Shown piece after piece: positions 16,613-25,611 of a stretch of DNA of 64,000 bases. Where the stretch lies: assembly GCA_050157065.1 (NCBI GenBank), contig CP189573.1, one strand, 5' to 3'. A program made the translations under genes and the position numbers. This DNA is from Avipropionibacterium sp050157065 (GTDB taxonomy: Bacteria > Actinomycetota > Actinomycetes > Propionibacteriales > Propionibacteriaceae). The first letter of the stretch is position 1. Each line of letters begins with the position of its first letter. The notes under the pieces were generated by a model. That model saw nothing but the letters and a program-made list of their open reading frames with translations. It was not told the origin of the DNA and did no database searches.

Positions 16613-19513
16613 TCAGGCCGGCGGGTCGATGGTGACGGTCACACCGTCGCCCAGGTCGAGGATCCAGCCGATCCGCAGCTCGGTCGGCTCACCGGGGGTC
16701 AACCGCTCGCGCTCCACGTCGGCACCCGGGCGGACCAGCGTGGTGCCGTTGGTGGAGTGCAGGTCGGTGACGACCAGTGACCACCCCTCCGGCGCCACCT
16801 GGACGTGGGTCCGGGAGATGTCGTGGCTCGGGCTCGGCACCGTCAGCATCCGCGGCAGTTGCTCCCGCGGCACCCGCGAGGCCGTCGGTGACCGGCCGAT
16901 CAGGACCGTCCGGTCGAGCTCGAGCCGGTCGCCGTGGGAGGTGCGCAGCACCGCCAGCGGGGGCCGGCTGACCAGTCGCGGATTCTGCGGCGGGATGCTG
17001 CCACCACACCGGACGCAGCGCTGGCTGCCCGGTTCGTTGGGGTGCTGCAGGTTGCACAGCACCGCCAGCAACAGGTCACCGTCCCCGCCGAGGTTCTCGC
17101 TCGGCTTGAGCGAGCGCGCCAGTCCGGTCGCGAACACGGTCGCCCCGTCGTGGTCGACCGCGTCGTCGGGCATGTTCGCCGGCTGCGGCCGCGGTGGTTC
17201 CTGGGCCGAAGGCTGTGGCTGTGGCTGCGGCTGTCCGTACGGGGACTCGGCGGCCGAAGCCGCCGATGCCGCCGATGCGGCGGATCCCGGTCCGCCCTGC
17301 GGCCCACCCGGTCCACCCGGGGTGGCGCCCGGTGGCGCGAACGGGGACGGCTGCCCCTGCGGTGGCTGCTGCTGTCCGTACGGGGGCTGCTGTTGTCCGT
17401 ACGGGGGCTGCTGTTGGCCGTACGGGTTCTGGCCCGGCTGCCCTTGTTGGCCCGGGCCGCCGGGCTGTCCCGGCTGCTGCCCGTACGGGGGCTGCTGGCC
17501 CTGTGGTCCGGGACCCTGCTGCCCCTGTGGTCCGGGACCCTGCTGCCCCTGTGGACCGGGCTGCCCGTACTGGCCGCCGGGCTGTCCCCACTGGCCGGGC
17601 TGGGGCTGCTGGCCGTACGGGCCGCCCTGCGGTTGGCCCTGCGGACCCGACTGCTGCTGACCGTACGGGCCCTGCTGCGGTTGCCCAGGCTGCTGTTGGC
17701 CCGGCTGCTGTTGACCCGGCTGCTGGCCGAACTGGCCCTGCTGCGGCGGGCTCCCCCAACCCGAAGGCCCCTGCTGGCCCTGCGGGCCGGGGCCTGGCTG
17801 ACCCGGTCCCTGCTGACCCGGTCCCTGCTGGCCTCCCCACGGAGTACCCGGACCCTGTTGACCCGGGCCCGGCTGCCCGTACGGACCGGAGGCGGAGGCG
17901 GCAGAACCCGGCGGCTGCGGGGCGAACGGATTTCCCGGCGCACTCGGCTGTCCGCCCGGCGGCGGGCCGAACGGGAAGCCCGACGCCGATCCCTGGCTCG
18001 ACGCGGACTGCTGACCGGTGGGCTGCGGCGCAGCAGCCTGCTCGGGCGGCAATGGTGGCGCACCGAACTGCGAGCTGGTCGGAGCGCCATGGCTGGGCGC
18101 AGGCTGACCGCCGGCGAAGCCCTGACTGCCGGGACCACCCTGACTGCCGGGACCACCTTGCTCGCCGGGACCACCGTGCTCGCCGGGACCACCCTGTTCA
18201 CCGGGACCACCCGGACCGCCCGGAGCCCTTTGGTCGAACTGCCCCGCCGGTCCTGCGGACCGCTGCGCCTGAGGTTCCGGCCCGGGCTCGGATTCTGGCT
18301 CGGGCTGCTCCGGCTCGGACTCCTCGCCACCGAACCCCCCGCCGGCGAACAGGGCGAGTGCGGGGTCGTTCCGGTCACCCGGCTCCGGGGTGTACGACGC
18401 GGGTTGTGGGGCCGGCTCCGGCTCGGGCTGCTCGGGCTCGGGCTGGTCCGGTTCGGGCTGGTCCGGTCGGGGCGGCTGTGGCGTCAGCTGCTCGGTGTCG
18501 GCATGCGCGGGGTCCGGAGCGTGGCCCGCGTCGGCGCCCGGGCTCGACTCGTCGTCGGACCCGGCAGCCGCCCCAGGGTCGTCGGACCCTGCGGCATGGG
18601 CCGCAACGCCCGCTCCAGCGGCGGCTCCCGCGGCACCGATCCCGAAGGCGGCGAGGGCCGGATCAACGCCCGCGCCATCCGACGGAGCTGTCCCGGCCGC
18701 TGCGTCGCTCGGCTCGGCAGCTGGCCGTGGTGCGTCGACCTCCGCCGGGGCGGCCTGCTCGGCAGCGGCTGGCTCGACCGCATCCGGCTCGACGGCATCC
18801 GGCTCGGCGACGGCTGGCTCGGCGACGGCTGGCTCCGACTCGACCGCTCGGCTCGGCCGGACCTCCGGCTCCTCGGACCCCGGGACCTCACTGACCGCAC
18901 CGGACTCGAGATCTGCCACGTTCCCGACCGTCGCGCCGCCGGCCGTGGCCGAGGACCCCGCGGAGACCTGCGGCGACGCCACCACGGCTTCGTCGGTGGC
19001 GTCCAGCACGATCGCCGACGCGGTCACCGCGCCCACCACCAGCGGCAGCTGCAGCTTGTCGACCGACTCCTCGGCCGTACCCTCCATGTCGATCCGGACC
19101 TGTCGTACGTCACCCAGCCCGGCCTCGGACCAGGTGACGATGCCGTCCCCGTCGGCCACGTGCTCACCGGAGGCCAGGTCCATCACCTGCACCCGGCCAC
19201 GGACCAGCGACCGCAGGCCGTCGCCGTCCCAGAAGAAGGCGGCGAACGAGGGCATCGCCTCAATGTTGTAGCGGGCCAACCGCTCGGCGACGTCATGGAT
19301 CGACGAGCCGGCGACGACCTCCTCCCACATCCCGTTGAGCAGGGTCGACGCGCGTGCCGGCGCGGGCTGCAGCACCACCATGGCGGTGGGGCCCGACAGC
19401 ACGATCCACGACCCGGGGGTGTAGGTCGCGCGCCAGTGGCCGACCGGTCCGCCGGCGGCCCGGCCCTGGTTGGACTCAGGCTGATTGGACTCAGGCTGGT
19501 TGGACTCAGACAT
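16613..19513 (-). CDS. FHA-domain protein with PYGQQ-rich low-complexity region
   Basis: 966 residues. About 1-165: a conserved-looking beta domain (HWRATYTPGSWIVLSG, MPSFAAFFWDGDG, GIVTWSEAGLGDVRQV). About 165-425: Ala/Glu/Pro-rich acidic linker with VAEPD/VEPDA repeats. About 428-778: extreme low complexity of PGQQ, GPQGQ and PPYGQQQ units. About 819-838: a zinc-ribbon-like Cys set whose second pair is CVRCG. About 851-960: FHA domain (LIGRSP, SHDISRTHV, TDLHSTNGT), which binds phospho-threonine. Start ATG 19511-19513 overlaps the PP2C stop by 8 nt with GAGGAGG about 10 nt upstream. Context says it reads marks laid down by the adjacent kinase. No membrane helix. Confidence 0.9.
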   Translation of the reverse strand: MSESNQPESNQPESNQGRAAGGPVGHWRATYTPGSWIVLSGPTAMVVLQPAPARASTLLNGMWEEVVAGSSIHDVAERLARYNIEAMPSFAAFFWDGDGLRSLVRGRVQVMDLASGEHVADGDGIVTWSEAGLGDVRQVRIDMEGTAEESVDKLQLPLVVGAVTASAIVLDATDEAVVASPQVSAGSSATAGGATVGNVADLESGAVSEVPGSEEPEVRPSRAVESEPAVAEPAVAEPDAVEPDAVEPAAAEQAAPAEVDAPRPAAEPSDAAAGTAPSDGAGVDPALAAFGIGAAGAAAGAGVAAHAAGSDDPGAAAGSDDESSPGADAGHAPDPAHADTEQLTPQPPRPDQPEPDQPEPEQPEPEPAPQPASYTPEPGDRNDPALALFAGGGFGGEESEPEQPEPESEPGPEPQAQRSAGPAGQFDQRAPGGPGGPGEQGGPGEHGGPGEQGGPGSQGGPGSQGFAGGQPAPSHGAPTSSQFGAPPLPPEQAAAPQPTGQQSASSQGSASGFPFGPPPGGQPSAPGNPFAPQPPGSAASASGPYGQPGPGQQGPGTPWGGQQGPGQQGPGQPGPGPQGQQGPSGWGSPPQQGQFGQQPGQQQPGQQQPGQPQQGPYGQQQSGPQGQPQGGPYGQQPQPGQWGQPGGQYGQPGPQGQQGPGPQGQQGPGPQGQQPPYGQQPGQPGGPGQQGQPGQNPYGQQQPPYGQQQPPYGQQQPPQGQPSPFAPPGATPGGPGGPQGGPGSAASAASAASAAESPYGQPQPQPQPSAQEPPRPQPANMPDDAVDHDGATVFATGLARSLKPSENLGGDGDLLLAVLCNLQHPNEPGSQRCVRCGGSIPPQNPRLVSRPPLAVLRTSHGDRLELDRTVLIGRSPTASRVPREQLPRMLTVPSPSHDISRTHVQVAPEGWSLVVTDLHSTNGTTLVRPGADVERERLTPGEPTELRIGWILDLGDGVTVTIDPPA
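17180..18230 (-). repeat. Low-complexity PGQQ/PYGQQ coding repeats
   Basis: About 350 codons built almost entirely from Pro, Gly, Gln, Ser and Tyr. Short imperfect units (CCGTACGGGGGCTGCTG on the plus strand and variants) recur dozens of times, e.g. three in a row at about 17376-17430 and a GPGPQGQQ unit duplicated at about 17500-17560. The region is prone to slippage. Confidence 0.85.
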
Positions 19514-20303
19514 GGGGGTGGTTCCTCCTCGCCGTCAGCACAGTTTGTGCCATTGGCACAGTACTGTCGACATCCGACCCGTCGTCCAGCACGTCGATCA
19601 CAATGACCGTGGCATTGTCCCGCGCGCCGTGGTGGAGGGCCAGGGCCAGCAGGTGCTGTGCCACCCGTTCGGCCCCCTCGACCTCCTTGACGATCCGCTT
19701 CACCTCGGCTCCGGGGGAGTCGTTGAGCAGTCCGTCCGAACAGATCATGATGCGCTCGCCCACGTTACGCGGCATCAACCAGAAGTCGGGCAGGAACCCC
19801 AACGAACCGACCGCCCGGGTCACCACGTTGCGCTCGGGATGCCGCCACGCCTCCTCCGGGCTGATCTCACCGGACTCGAGCAACTCCTGCACCCGCGAAT
19901 GGTCGACGCTCACCTGGATGAGCGGTTGCCCGACCGGGCCCGTCCGCCGATAGACGCGCGAATCGCCGATGTTGAAGAACAGCCAGTAGCCCTGACCGCT
20001 CCCGTTGTCCAGCGCGACCGCACCGGCCGCGGTGGTCGCCGACTGCACGTCGTTGCGCTCGTTGTGGGTCAGGATCCGGTTGTTGGCACGCGCGAGCGCC
20101 GCCGAGACCTGCCGGTCGTCCACCGGCCCCGGGAGCAACTTGGCGAACTCGTCCACCACGATCCCGCTGGCCACCTCACCGGCCGACGAGCCGCCGACGC
20201 CGTCGGCCACCACGAACACCGGCGGGGACGCGAGCACGCTGTCCTCGTTGTTGGTCCGTACCCGGCCGGGGTGGGTCAGGGCGCTGTATGCCAGTTGCTG
20301 CAC
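19506..20303 (-). CDS. PP2C-family Ser/Thr phosphatase
   Basis: 265-residue cytosolic PP2C (PstP-like catalytic core). Metal-binding motifs are present in order: VRTNNEDS (about 15-22), VADGVGG, NIGDSRVYR, CSDGLLND and DNATVIVID. It lacks the C-terminal membrane helix of mycobacterial PstP, so it is soluble. Reverses phosphorylation by the kinase encoded two genes downstream. Start GTG 20301-20303 lies 7 nt after a TAGACT -10 element (leaderless). The stop overlaps the FHA start by 8 nt. Confidence 0.93.
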   Translation of the reverse strand: MQQLAYSALTHPGRVRTNNEDSVLASPPVFVVADGVGGSSAGEVASGIVVDEFAKLLPGPVDDRQVSAALARANNRILTHNERNDVQSATTAAGAVALDNGSGQGYWLFFNIGDSRVYRRTGPVGQPLIQVSVDHSRVQELLESGEISPEEAWRHPERNVVTRAVGSLGFLPDFWLMPRNVGERIMICSDGLLNDSPGAEVKRIVKEVEGAERVAQHLLALALHHGARDNATVIVIDVLDDGSDVDSTVPMAQTVLTARRNHPHV

Positions 20304-20310
20304 GGGCCCG

Positions 20311-20316
20311 AGTCTA
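20311..20316 (-). promoter_or_regulatory. -10 element of PP2C-FHA-kinase operon
   Basis: TAGACT on the minus strand, 7 nt before the GTG at 20303; predicted leaderless start of the phosphatase operon. Confidence 0.5.
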
Positions 20317-20379
20317 GGGGCGCAACAGGTCGTACGGGTCGGCCCCGGACACTGCCACGCCCCCCGGCGATGTCAACTC

Positions 20380-20409
20380 TTGACCTAGGTTCTAGCAGGC
20401 TCCTAGTCT
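20380..20409 (+). promoter_or_regulatory. Promoter of DUF4838 gene
   Basis: TTGACC (20380-20385) and TAGTCT (20404-20409) spaced 18 bp, 46 bp before the ATG at 20455. An imperfect dyad CTAGG...CCTAG (20385-20406) overlaps the spacer and could be an operator. Confidence 0.5.
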
Positions 20410-20454
20410 GTGTGAGCGGTTCACCGATGAGCCCAGACGCAGAAGGAGACCCCC

Positions 20455-22947
20455 ATGACCCGCGAACCCGATGCCCGCGACACCACCGGACTGTCGCGCC
20501 GCCAGCTGATCGTCACCGGCGGTGTCGGCGGCATCGCCCTCGCCGCCGCCCCCGGTGTCGCCTCCGCCGCGCGCTCCGGGCTGCCGATCGTGCACCGCGG
20601 CATGTCACGGATGGTGGTCGTGGTCTCCGACGAGGCAGGTACGTCCATGCTCGCGGCCCGCGATGCACTCGTCGACTACGTGGAACAGGCCACCGGCGTA
20701 CGTCTGCAGACCGCCTCGCTGCCGAGCAACCCGCCGCCGGCCGACGCGGGGGCGATCAACCTCGGCGTGGTCGGCCCGGGCACGCCGGCCGCGTTGGTCG
20801 ACGAGGTGGCCGGACTCGACCCGTCCGGGTTCGCGATCGTTCCGCACGGCCGCTCGATGACCATCCTCGGCCCGACGGAATGGGGATCGATCAACGGCAC
20901 TCACGACTTCATCACCAGCGCGGTCGGGGTGGAGTGGCTGATGCCGACCGAGGAGGGCACCCACGTCCCGCAGCTGTCGACGATCCGGATGCCCGCCGAG
21001 AAGGTGATCAAGGAACCGGACTTCCCGATGCGGATGATCAGTCCGTTCGTGAACGAGCCGCACGTCTCGGGCACCTTCCCCGCCGACCTCTACCGGTGGG
21101 CGGCCCGGCATCGCTTGCAGGGTTGGCACAACAACACCTACGACTTTCACCACAACCTGTTCAACTTCTTCCCCGTCAGCGAGTTCGGCGAATCCCATCC
21201 GGAGTACTACGCGTTCGGTCGGCCACCCGCCCCGGGCGTCACCGTCGGGTGGCAGCCGGCCTTCACCAACCCCGACACGATCGACGTGGCCGTCACCAAG
21301 ATCAAGGCGTGGTTCGCGGCCAACCCGGAGTCCAACAGCATCAGCCTGGGCGTCAACGACTCCGCCGGCTTCGAGGAGCCAGAGCCGTCGGATCCCTACT
21401 ACGCCTGGGTGAACGCGGTGGTCGAGCGGGTGTTGCAGGACCTGCCGGACAAGTGGTTCGGACTCCTCGCGTACGAACAACTCGAGGTGCCGCCGACGTT
21501 CCCCCTGCACCCGCGCGTGGTGCCGTTCTTCACCCAGGACCGCTACAGCTGGATCGACCCCGAGGTCGCCGCCGCCAGCAAGGCGCGGTTGGCGGCATGG
21601 GGCGAGGTGGCGTCCCAGATCGGGTGGTACGACTACAGCTACGGCTCCCCGTACCTGGTCCCGCGGATCTTCAACCGCCACGCTGCCGAGGTGCTCCGGT
21701 ACGCCAAGGAGCACAACGTCGTCGCGCACTACCAGGAGATGTACCCCAACTGGGGTGAAGGGCCCAAGCCGTGGCTGACCGCGCGGCTGATGTGGGACGT
21801 CAACCTCGATGTCGACGCCGAACTCGACCGGTGGTACGAACTCGCCGTCGGCCCGAAGGCAGCACCGTACCTGAAGCAGTTCTACGAACTGTGGGAGGAG
21901 ATCTGGACGCAGCACGCGTGGCACACCTCGTGGTTCCAGCAGCACTCGACCTACCAGGCCTTCACCGCCACCGGCTACCTCGACGCCGTCCCCCTGAGCA
22001 AGGTGGCCGAGGCGCAGGCGCTGATCGATCAGGTCTGGGCCAACAAGGGCACTCACCCCCAGACCGTACGGGCGGCCCGACTGCGCACCATGTTCGAGTA
22101 CTACTACGCCAGTGCGATGTCGTGCCCGCGCGACGTCCCGCCGCCGCAGGGCACCGAGGCAGCGATCGCGATGTTGGCCGACGTCGAGACAAGCTGGCAG
22201 CAGCTGGCGCAGCTGTCGACCAAACGTCTCGCGCTGATCCGGACCTGGCGGGCGTACCCCCTGCTGCGGCACCCGTCGGAACCGGAGCAGCACGGCCTGA
22301 TCTGGGAAGGCTGGAACCCGTCGAAGTTCTGGGGCGTGGTCGACCACCTGACCAGTGCCGAACCCGACGGCGGACCGGTCACCGACTGGCTCACCGAACG
22401 GCGCAACGGCCCGGCGAACGACTTCACCACCTACGTCGCGCTGACCCTGGACGTGGCCGCCGGCGTCGCGCCGACGGTGATCCGCAACGGGTCGTTCGAG
22501 GACGGCGCAGCACTGTGGGACCTGTGGATCGCCAGCGCCGGCACCCTGGTCCCGACCACCGAAGTTGCCCACGACGGTGAGCGCAGTCTGCTGGTCCGGC
22601 ACCTGCTACGTGGCGGACCGGCCCAGTTCATCCCGCTGAAGCCCGGCATGGTCGCCTTCCGCGGCCACCTCCGCGCCCCGGGGGACAGCTATCGCGCCAC
22701 CGTGCAGGTGGGCCTCAACCTGCGCGACGCCACCGGCCGGCAGCAGGGCCGGGCGTTGGGCAACATCATCCCGCTCCACTCGACCGGCGACGGTTGGGTG
22801 ACGGTCGATGCGCTCTTCTCGGTGCCGACAACGATCAACGACGTGCCGATCGTCGAGGGGCAGTACGTGTTCATCCTGGACGGCTTCGACACCGACCCCG
22901 ACGCGTACGTGGATTCGATCGCGGGATACCAGCCGCGCGGTGACTGA
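20455..22947 (+). CDS. Tat-exported DUF4838 family protein (putative glycosidase-like)
   Basis: 830 residues. Twin-arginine signal (LSRRQLIVTGGVGG then ALAAAPGVASA, cleavage about residue 38). About 45-170 resembles the GH20b/GH67 N-terminal alpha/beta domain that precedes catalytic barrels. About 190-560 carries DUF4838-type features: EPDFPMRM, GWHNNTYDFHHNLFNFFP, SLGVNDSAGF, QEMYPNWGEGPKPW. About 670-828 is a jelly-roll carbohydrate-binding-like module (NGSFEDGAALWDLW, DGERSLLV). AAGGAG lies 5-6 nt before the ATG. It is monocistronic, flanked by convergent and divergent genes. Likely acts on or binds an extracellular glycan; the reaction is unknown for the family as far as I know. No sugar transporter lies nearby. 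Confidence 0.8.
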   Translation: MTREPDARDTTGLSRRQLIVTGGVGGIALAAAPGVASAARSGLPIVHRGMSRMVVVVSDEAGTSMLAARDALVDYVEQATGVRLQTASLPSNPPPADAGAINLGVVGPGTPAALVDEVAGLDPSGFAIVPHGRSMTILGPTEWGSINGTHDFITSAVGVEWLMPTEEGTHVPQLSTIRMPAEKVIKEPDFPMRMISPFVNEPHVSGTFPADLYRWAARHRLQGWHNNTYDFHHNLFNFFPVSEFGESHPEYYAFGRPPAPGVTVGWQPAFTNPDTIDVAVTKIKAWFAANPESNSISLGVNDSAGFEEPEPSDPYYAWVNAVVERVLQDLPDKWFGLLAYEQLEVPPTFPLHPRVVPFFTQDRYSWIDPEVAAASKARLAAWGEVASQIGWYDYSYGSPYLVPRIFNRHAAEVLRYAKEHNVVAHYQEMYPNWGEGPKPWLTARLMWDVNLDVDAELDRWYELAVGPKAAPYLKQFYELWEEIWTQHAWHTSWFQQHSTYQAFTATGYLDAVPLSKVAEAQALIDQVWANKGTHPQTVRAARLRTMFEYYYASAMSCPRDVPPPQGTEAAIAMLADVETSWQQLAQLSTKRLALIRTWRAYPLLRHPSEPEQHGLIWEGWNPSKFWGVVDHLTSAEPDGGPVTDWLTERRNGPANDFTTYVALTLDVAAGVAPTVIRNGSFEDGAALWDLWIASAGTLVPTTEVAHDGERSLLVRHLLRGGPAQFIPLKPGMVAFRGHLRAPGDSYRATVQVGLNLRDATGRQQGRALGNIIPLHSTGDGWVTVDALFSVPTTINDVPIVEGQYVFILDGFDTDPDAYVDSIAGYQPRGD

Positions 22948-23027
22948 AGCGCGGGGCAGGCCTGAAGGGGTCAGCTCCTCGGTGGCCCACGTGATCGATC
23001 TCGTTGACGCGTGCCGACCCGAGTTCG

Positions 23028-23678
23028 TCAGGACTCGGGCGTCTCGCCGCGGATGATCTCGGCGACCGCTCCCTCGGCGAGCAGTCCGGGCACCTCGTCG
23101 GCGAGGAAGCGGTCCCAGCCGTCGGTCTGGGCGATCGCGAAGATGGCCGACTCCACGTCGGCTTCGGGGTCGAAGTCGAGGTCGGCCGGGTCCACCTGCA
23201 GTGCGGCGGCCGCGGCCGCGAGGAGGTCCGTACGGTCGTCGAGGTTGAAGTCCATGCGGACCAGGACGGCGAGTTCCTCGGCACCCAGCTCACTGCGTAC
23301 GGCGTCGACCGCGGGCTCGTCGAGCGCCCCCTCGGGGGCGTCGGGCAGACCGGTCGACCCGGCGCCATCACCCGACTCCGCGTCCTCCGCGTCCCCCTCG
23401 GCGGCAGCGCCGACCTCGTCCTCGTCGAGTTCGTCGCCACCCAGCCAGAACGCGCACGCCCCGGACAGCGCCAACTCGGCATGGCTCAGCGCCGACAGCG
23501 CCGCCTCGAGTTCGCCGGCCGTACGGGCCAACGCCTCCTCATCGGTGTCGGCATCGGCCGCGGCGACCGACGCGACATGCCGCTCGATCGCCGCCGTCAC
23601 CCGGGCGGCAGCGGCGGTGAACCGGTCCCGGTTGTCGTCACTCCAGCGTTGTTCGGTGCTCCACTGCTGATCGGTCAT
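23028..23678 (-). CDS. Acidic hypothetical protein
   Basis: 216-residue soluble, very acidic protein ending the MoxR/DUF58 operon. N-terminal third helical (TAAAARVTAAIERHVASVAA), then Asp/Glu-rich low-complexity (about 85-125, DELDEDEVGAAAEGDAEDAE), then a folded-looking C-terminus (ELAVLVRMDFNLDDRTD, TDGWDRFLADEVPGLL). No recognised family. Start ATG at 23676-23678 overlaps the previous stop (ATGA), so it is translationally coupled to the membrane protein. Confidence 0.7.
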   Translation of the reverse strand: MTDQQWSTEQRWSDDNRDRFTAAAARVTAAIERHVASVAAADADTDEEALARTAGELEAALSALSHAELALSGACAFWLGGDELDEDEVGAAAEGDAEDAESGDGAGSTGLPDAPEGALDEPAVDAVRSELGAEELAVLVRMDFNLDDRTDLLAAAAAALQVDPADLDFDPEADVESAIFAIAQTDGWDRFLADEVPGLLAEGAVAEIIRGETPES

Positions 23679-24238
23679 GTCTGCTCCTGGGAGGTCGGGC
23701 GACGGTCGGTCGGCCAGAGCGCCACCATCGCTGCGGCGAGCAGCAACGGCAGGATCAGGCCGACCAGGATGAGGGACGGCGGCAACACGATGGCCCCGGA
23801 CACCAGCCCGAGCACGACGGCAAACACGATCGCCCCGACCGCGCACACCAGCGGGAAGGTGAGGCCCTCCCAGACCCGTCGATCGACTTCGGCGAAGCTG
23901 GGTCCGACGGCGGTCGCCGCACCCGCCCAGTGGACCGCGAGCATGCCGAGGGCGACCGGCACCAACGGCAGCAGGCCCGACTCGGCGCCGCCGAACGCGG
24001 CCCACAGCACGATGATCACCAGGAAGACCGTGCCGGCGTGGCCGCGTGGGAACAGCAGCGTGGCCAGCAACCCCACCACCCCGAGGAAGGCGAACACCGG
24101 CGACAGGTTGGTCACGAACAACACCCCGCAGGCGACCAGGCCACCGACCGCGATGATCAGCCGGAGCAGCCACTGCTGCCTGCTGAAGCGGCGGAAGCGC
24201 TCCAGCACGTCCGCGGCTTCGTCGATCAGTCCCATCAT
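23675..24238 (-). CDS. Polytopic membrane protein of MoxR/DUF58 operon
   Basis: 187 residues with about six hydrophobic segments (LLRLIIAVGGLVACGVLFV, VFAFLGVVGLLATLLF, TVFLVIIVLWAAFGG, LLPLVPVALGMLAVHW, AVGAIVFAVVLGLV, LILVGLILPLLLAAAMVAL). No catalytic motif seen. The first of two adjacent ATGs (24236-24238) is chosen for spacing to GAGG; it is 2 nt after the DUF58 stop. Probably an integral partner of the DUF58/DUF4129 proteins; role unknown. Confidence 0.75.
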   Translation of the reverse strand: MMGLIDEAADVLERFRRFSRQQWLLRLIIAVGGLVACGVLFVTNLSPVFAFLGVVGLLATLLFPRGHAGTVFLVIIVLWAAFGGAESGLLPLVPVALGMLAVHWAGAATAVGPSFAEVDRRVWEGLTFPLVCAVGAIVFAVVLGLVSGAIVLPPSLILVGLILPLLLAAAMVALWPTDRRPTSQEQT

Positions 24239-24240
24239 GA

Positions 24241-25611
24241 TCAGTGCCTCGCCATCCGTGGTGCAGTGCGGCTGGCCGCCAACGCGGACACGACGGTGGC
24301 GAGGCTGCCGATGCCCTCCCAGGCCACGACCGGTACGCCGAGTCGTTCCAGCTTCTTCAGGTCGGAGTCCCGCTCGATCCGGCGCAGTGCCCACGCCTCG
24401 GTCCAGTAGCGCTCGTTGCGCATCCGCTGTCCGAGTCGTTCGATCATGGCGCCGGCCCGCGACGAAGAACCTGCCAACGTGTTGATCTTGCCCAGCTCGG
24501 GCGGCAGGGTGTCGATCACGATCACGGCCACGCCGCGGTGCATCAGCCGCAGCACCTCGTCGATCACGTCGGCATTCAGCAGCGGGGTGCAGCAGACCAC
24601 CAGCGAGCCCGGACGCACCCGGCCGACGCGGCGGAACGACGACATCCCGATCCGTTCAGCCGATCCTCGCGCGAGCTGGTCGGTGATGATGGCGCGCTGG
24701 CGGGCGCCGGCCCCGGCGCGGACCGGGCCGATCACGTACCCCAGGTCGTGCAGGCCGACCCGGTCGCCCAGCCGGATGTAGTGGTCGCTGATCGTCGCGG
24801 CCGCGCCGACGGTGATGTCGAGGCTGGAGCCGCCCTCGACGCGGGACTGGTTGCGCCCCGACGGCCCGACGGTGATGTCGGCGAGGGTGTCGGTGACGAT
24901 CAGCACCTCGGTGTCACGTTCAGCGGTGGTCGCGTTGGAGTGCAACCGGCCCGTCCGCGAGGTCACCTTCCAGTTGATCCGCTTCAACCGGTCGCCGGAC
25001 TGGAACTCGCGGATCTCGGCCAACGAACTGCCGTCACCGCGGGCCCGGCTCGGGTGGATGCCGACCAGCCCGATCGGGTGCGGGATGGAGTCGCCACCAC
25101 CGGGGGTGTCCAGCCCGGGGGCGACGGTGACGGTCAGGTCCTGCGGCTTCCAGAACCCGGTCCACATGCCCCACGAGTCGGTGATCGAGGCCTCCTCGGC
25201 CGACACCACGTGCCGACCCCACCGCTGTGGTCGGACCGCCACCACGGCGCGACCTCGGGCGACGACGCCGCCGAGTGCCGGTTCGACGTCGCAGCGCGGT
25301 GGACGCGGTACGTGGAGCGCGAGCACCGAGTCCGTCCCGGGCACCTCGACGACGTATTCGACCGCATCGCCGACCGCCAGCCGACGGGCACTGAGCCGCT
25401 CGGTCGGGACGGCCGGTTCGGTCGGCCGACGGACCACGCCGAGGGCACACCACACCGCGAACGGGGCGGCGAGCACCAGCAGCTCGACGCGGTGGCTGAG
25501 CACGGCCAGGACGCCGGCGAGCACGAGCACCACGGCTGCCCGCAACAGCGCCACCGACGGGCGAAGCCGTACGGCCCTGGGCGGTGGTGTCGTCCTGCCT
25601 GCCGAGGCCAC
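24241..25611 (-). CDS. DUF58 domain protein
   Basis: 456 residues. Two membrane helices near the N-terminus (about 18-60), a beta-rich segment, then the DUF58 core with its diagnostic REFQSGDRLKRINWKVT (about 200-216), a VWA-like fold that partners MoxR ATPases. Start GTG 25609-25611 directly abuts the MoxR stop (TAA-GTG). The partner pair is thought to act as an ATPase-driven assembly or remodelling unit at the membrane; the substrate is unknown. Confidence 0.9.
   Translation of the reverse strand: MASAGRTTPPPRAVRLRPSVALLRAAVVLVLAGVLAVLSHRVELLVLAAPFAVWCALGVVRRPTEPAVPTERLSARRLAVGDAVEYVVEVPGTDSVLALHVPRPPRCDVEPALGGVVARGRAVVAVRPQRWGRHVVSAEEASITDSWGMWTGFWKPQDLTVTVAPGLDTPGGGDSIPHPIGLVGIHPSRARGDGSSLAEIREFQSGDRLKRINWKVTSRTGRLHSNATTAERDTEVLIVTDTLADITVGPSGRNQSRVEGGSSLDITVGAAATISDHYIRLGDRVGLHDLGYVIGPVRAGAGARQRAIITDQLARGSAERIGMSSFRRVGRVRPGSLVVCCTPLLNADVIDEVLRLMHRGVAVIVIDTLPPELGKINTLAGSSSRAGAMIERLGQRMRNERYWTEAWALRRIERDSDLKKLERLGVPVVAWEGIGSLATVVSALAASRTAPRMARH

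Noticed and set aside
16934..19606. Long plus-strand frame opposite the FHA gene
   Set aside because: Arg/Leu-rich shadow of the repeat-rich minus-strand gene; no ribosome site, no domain.
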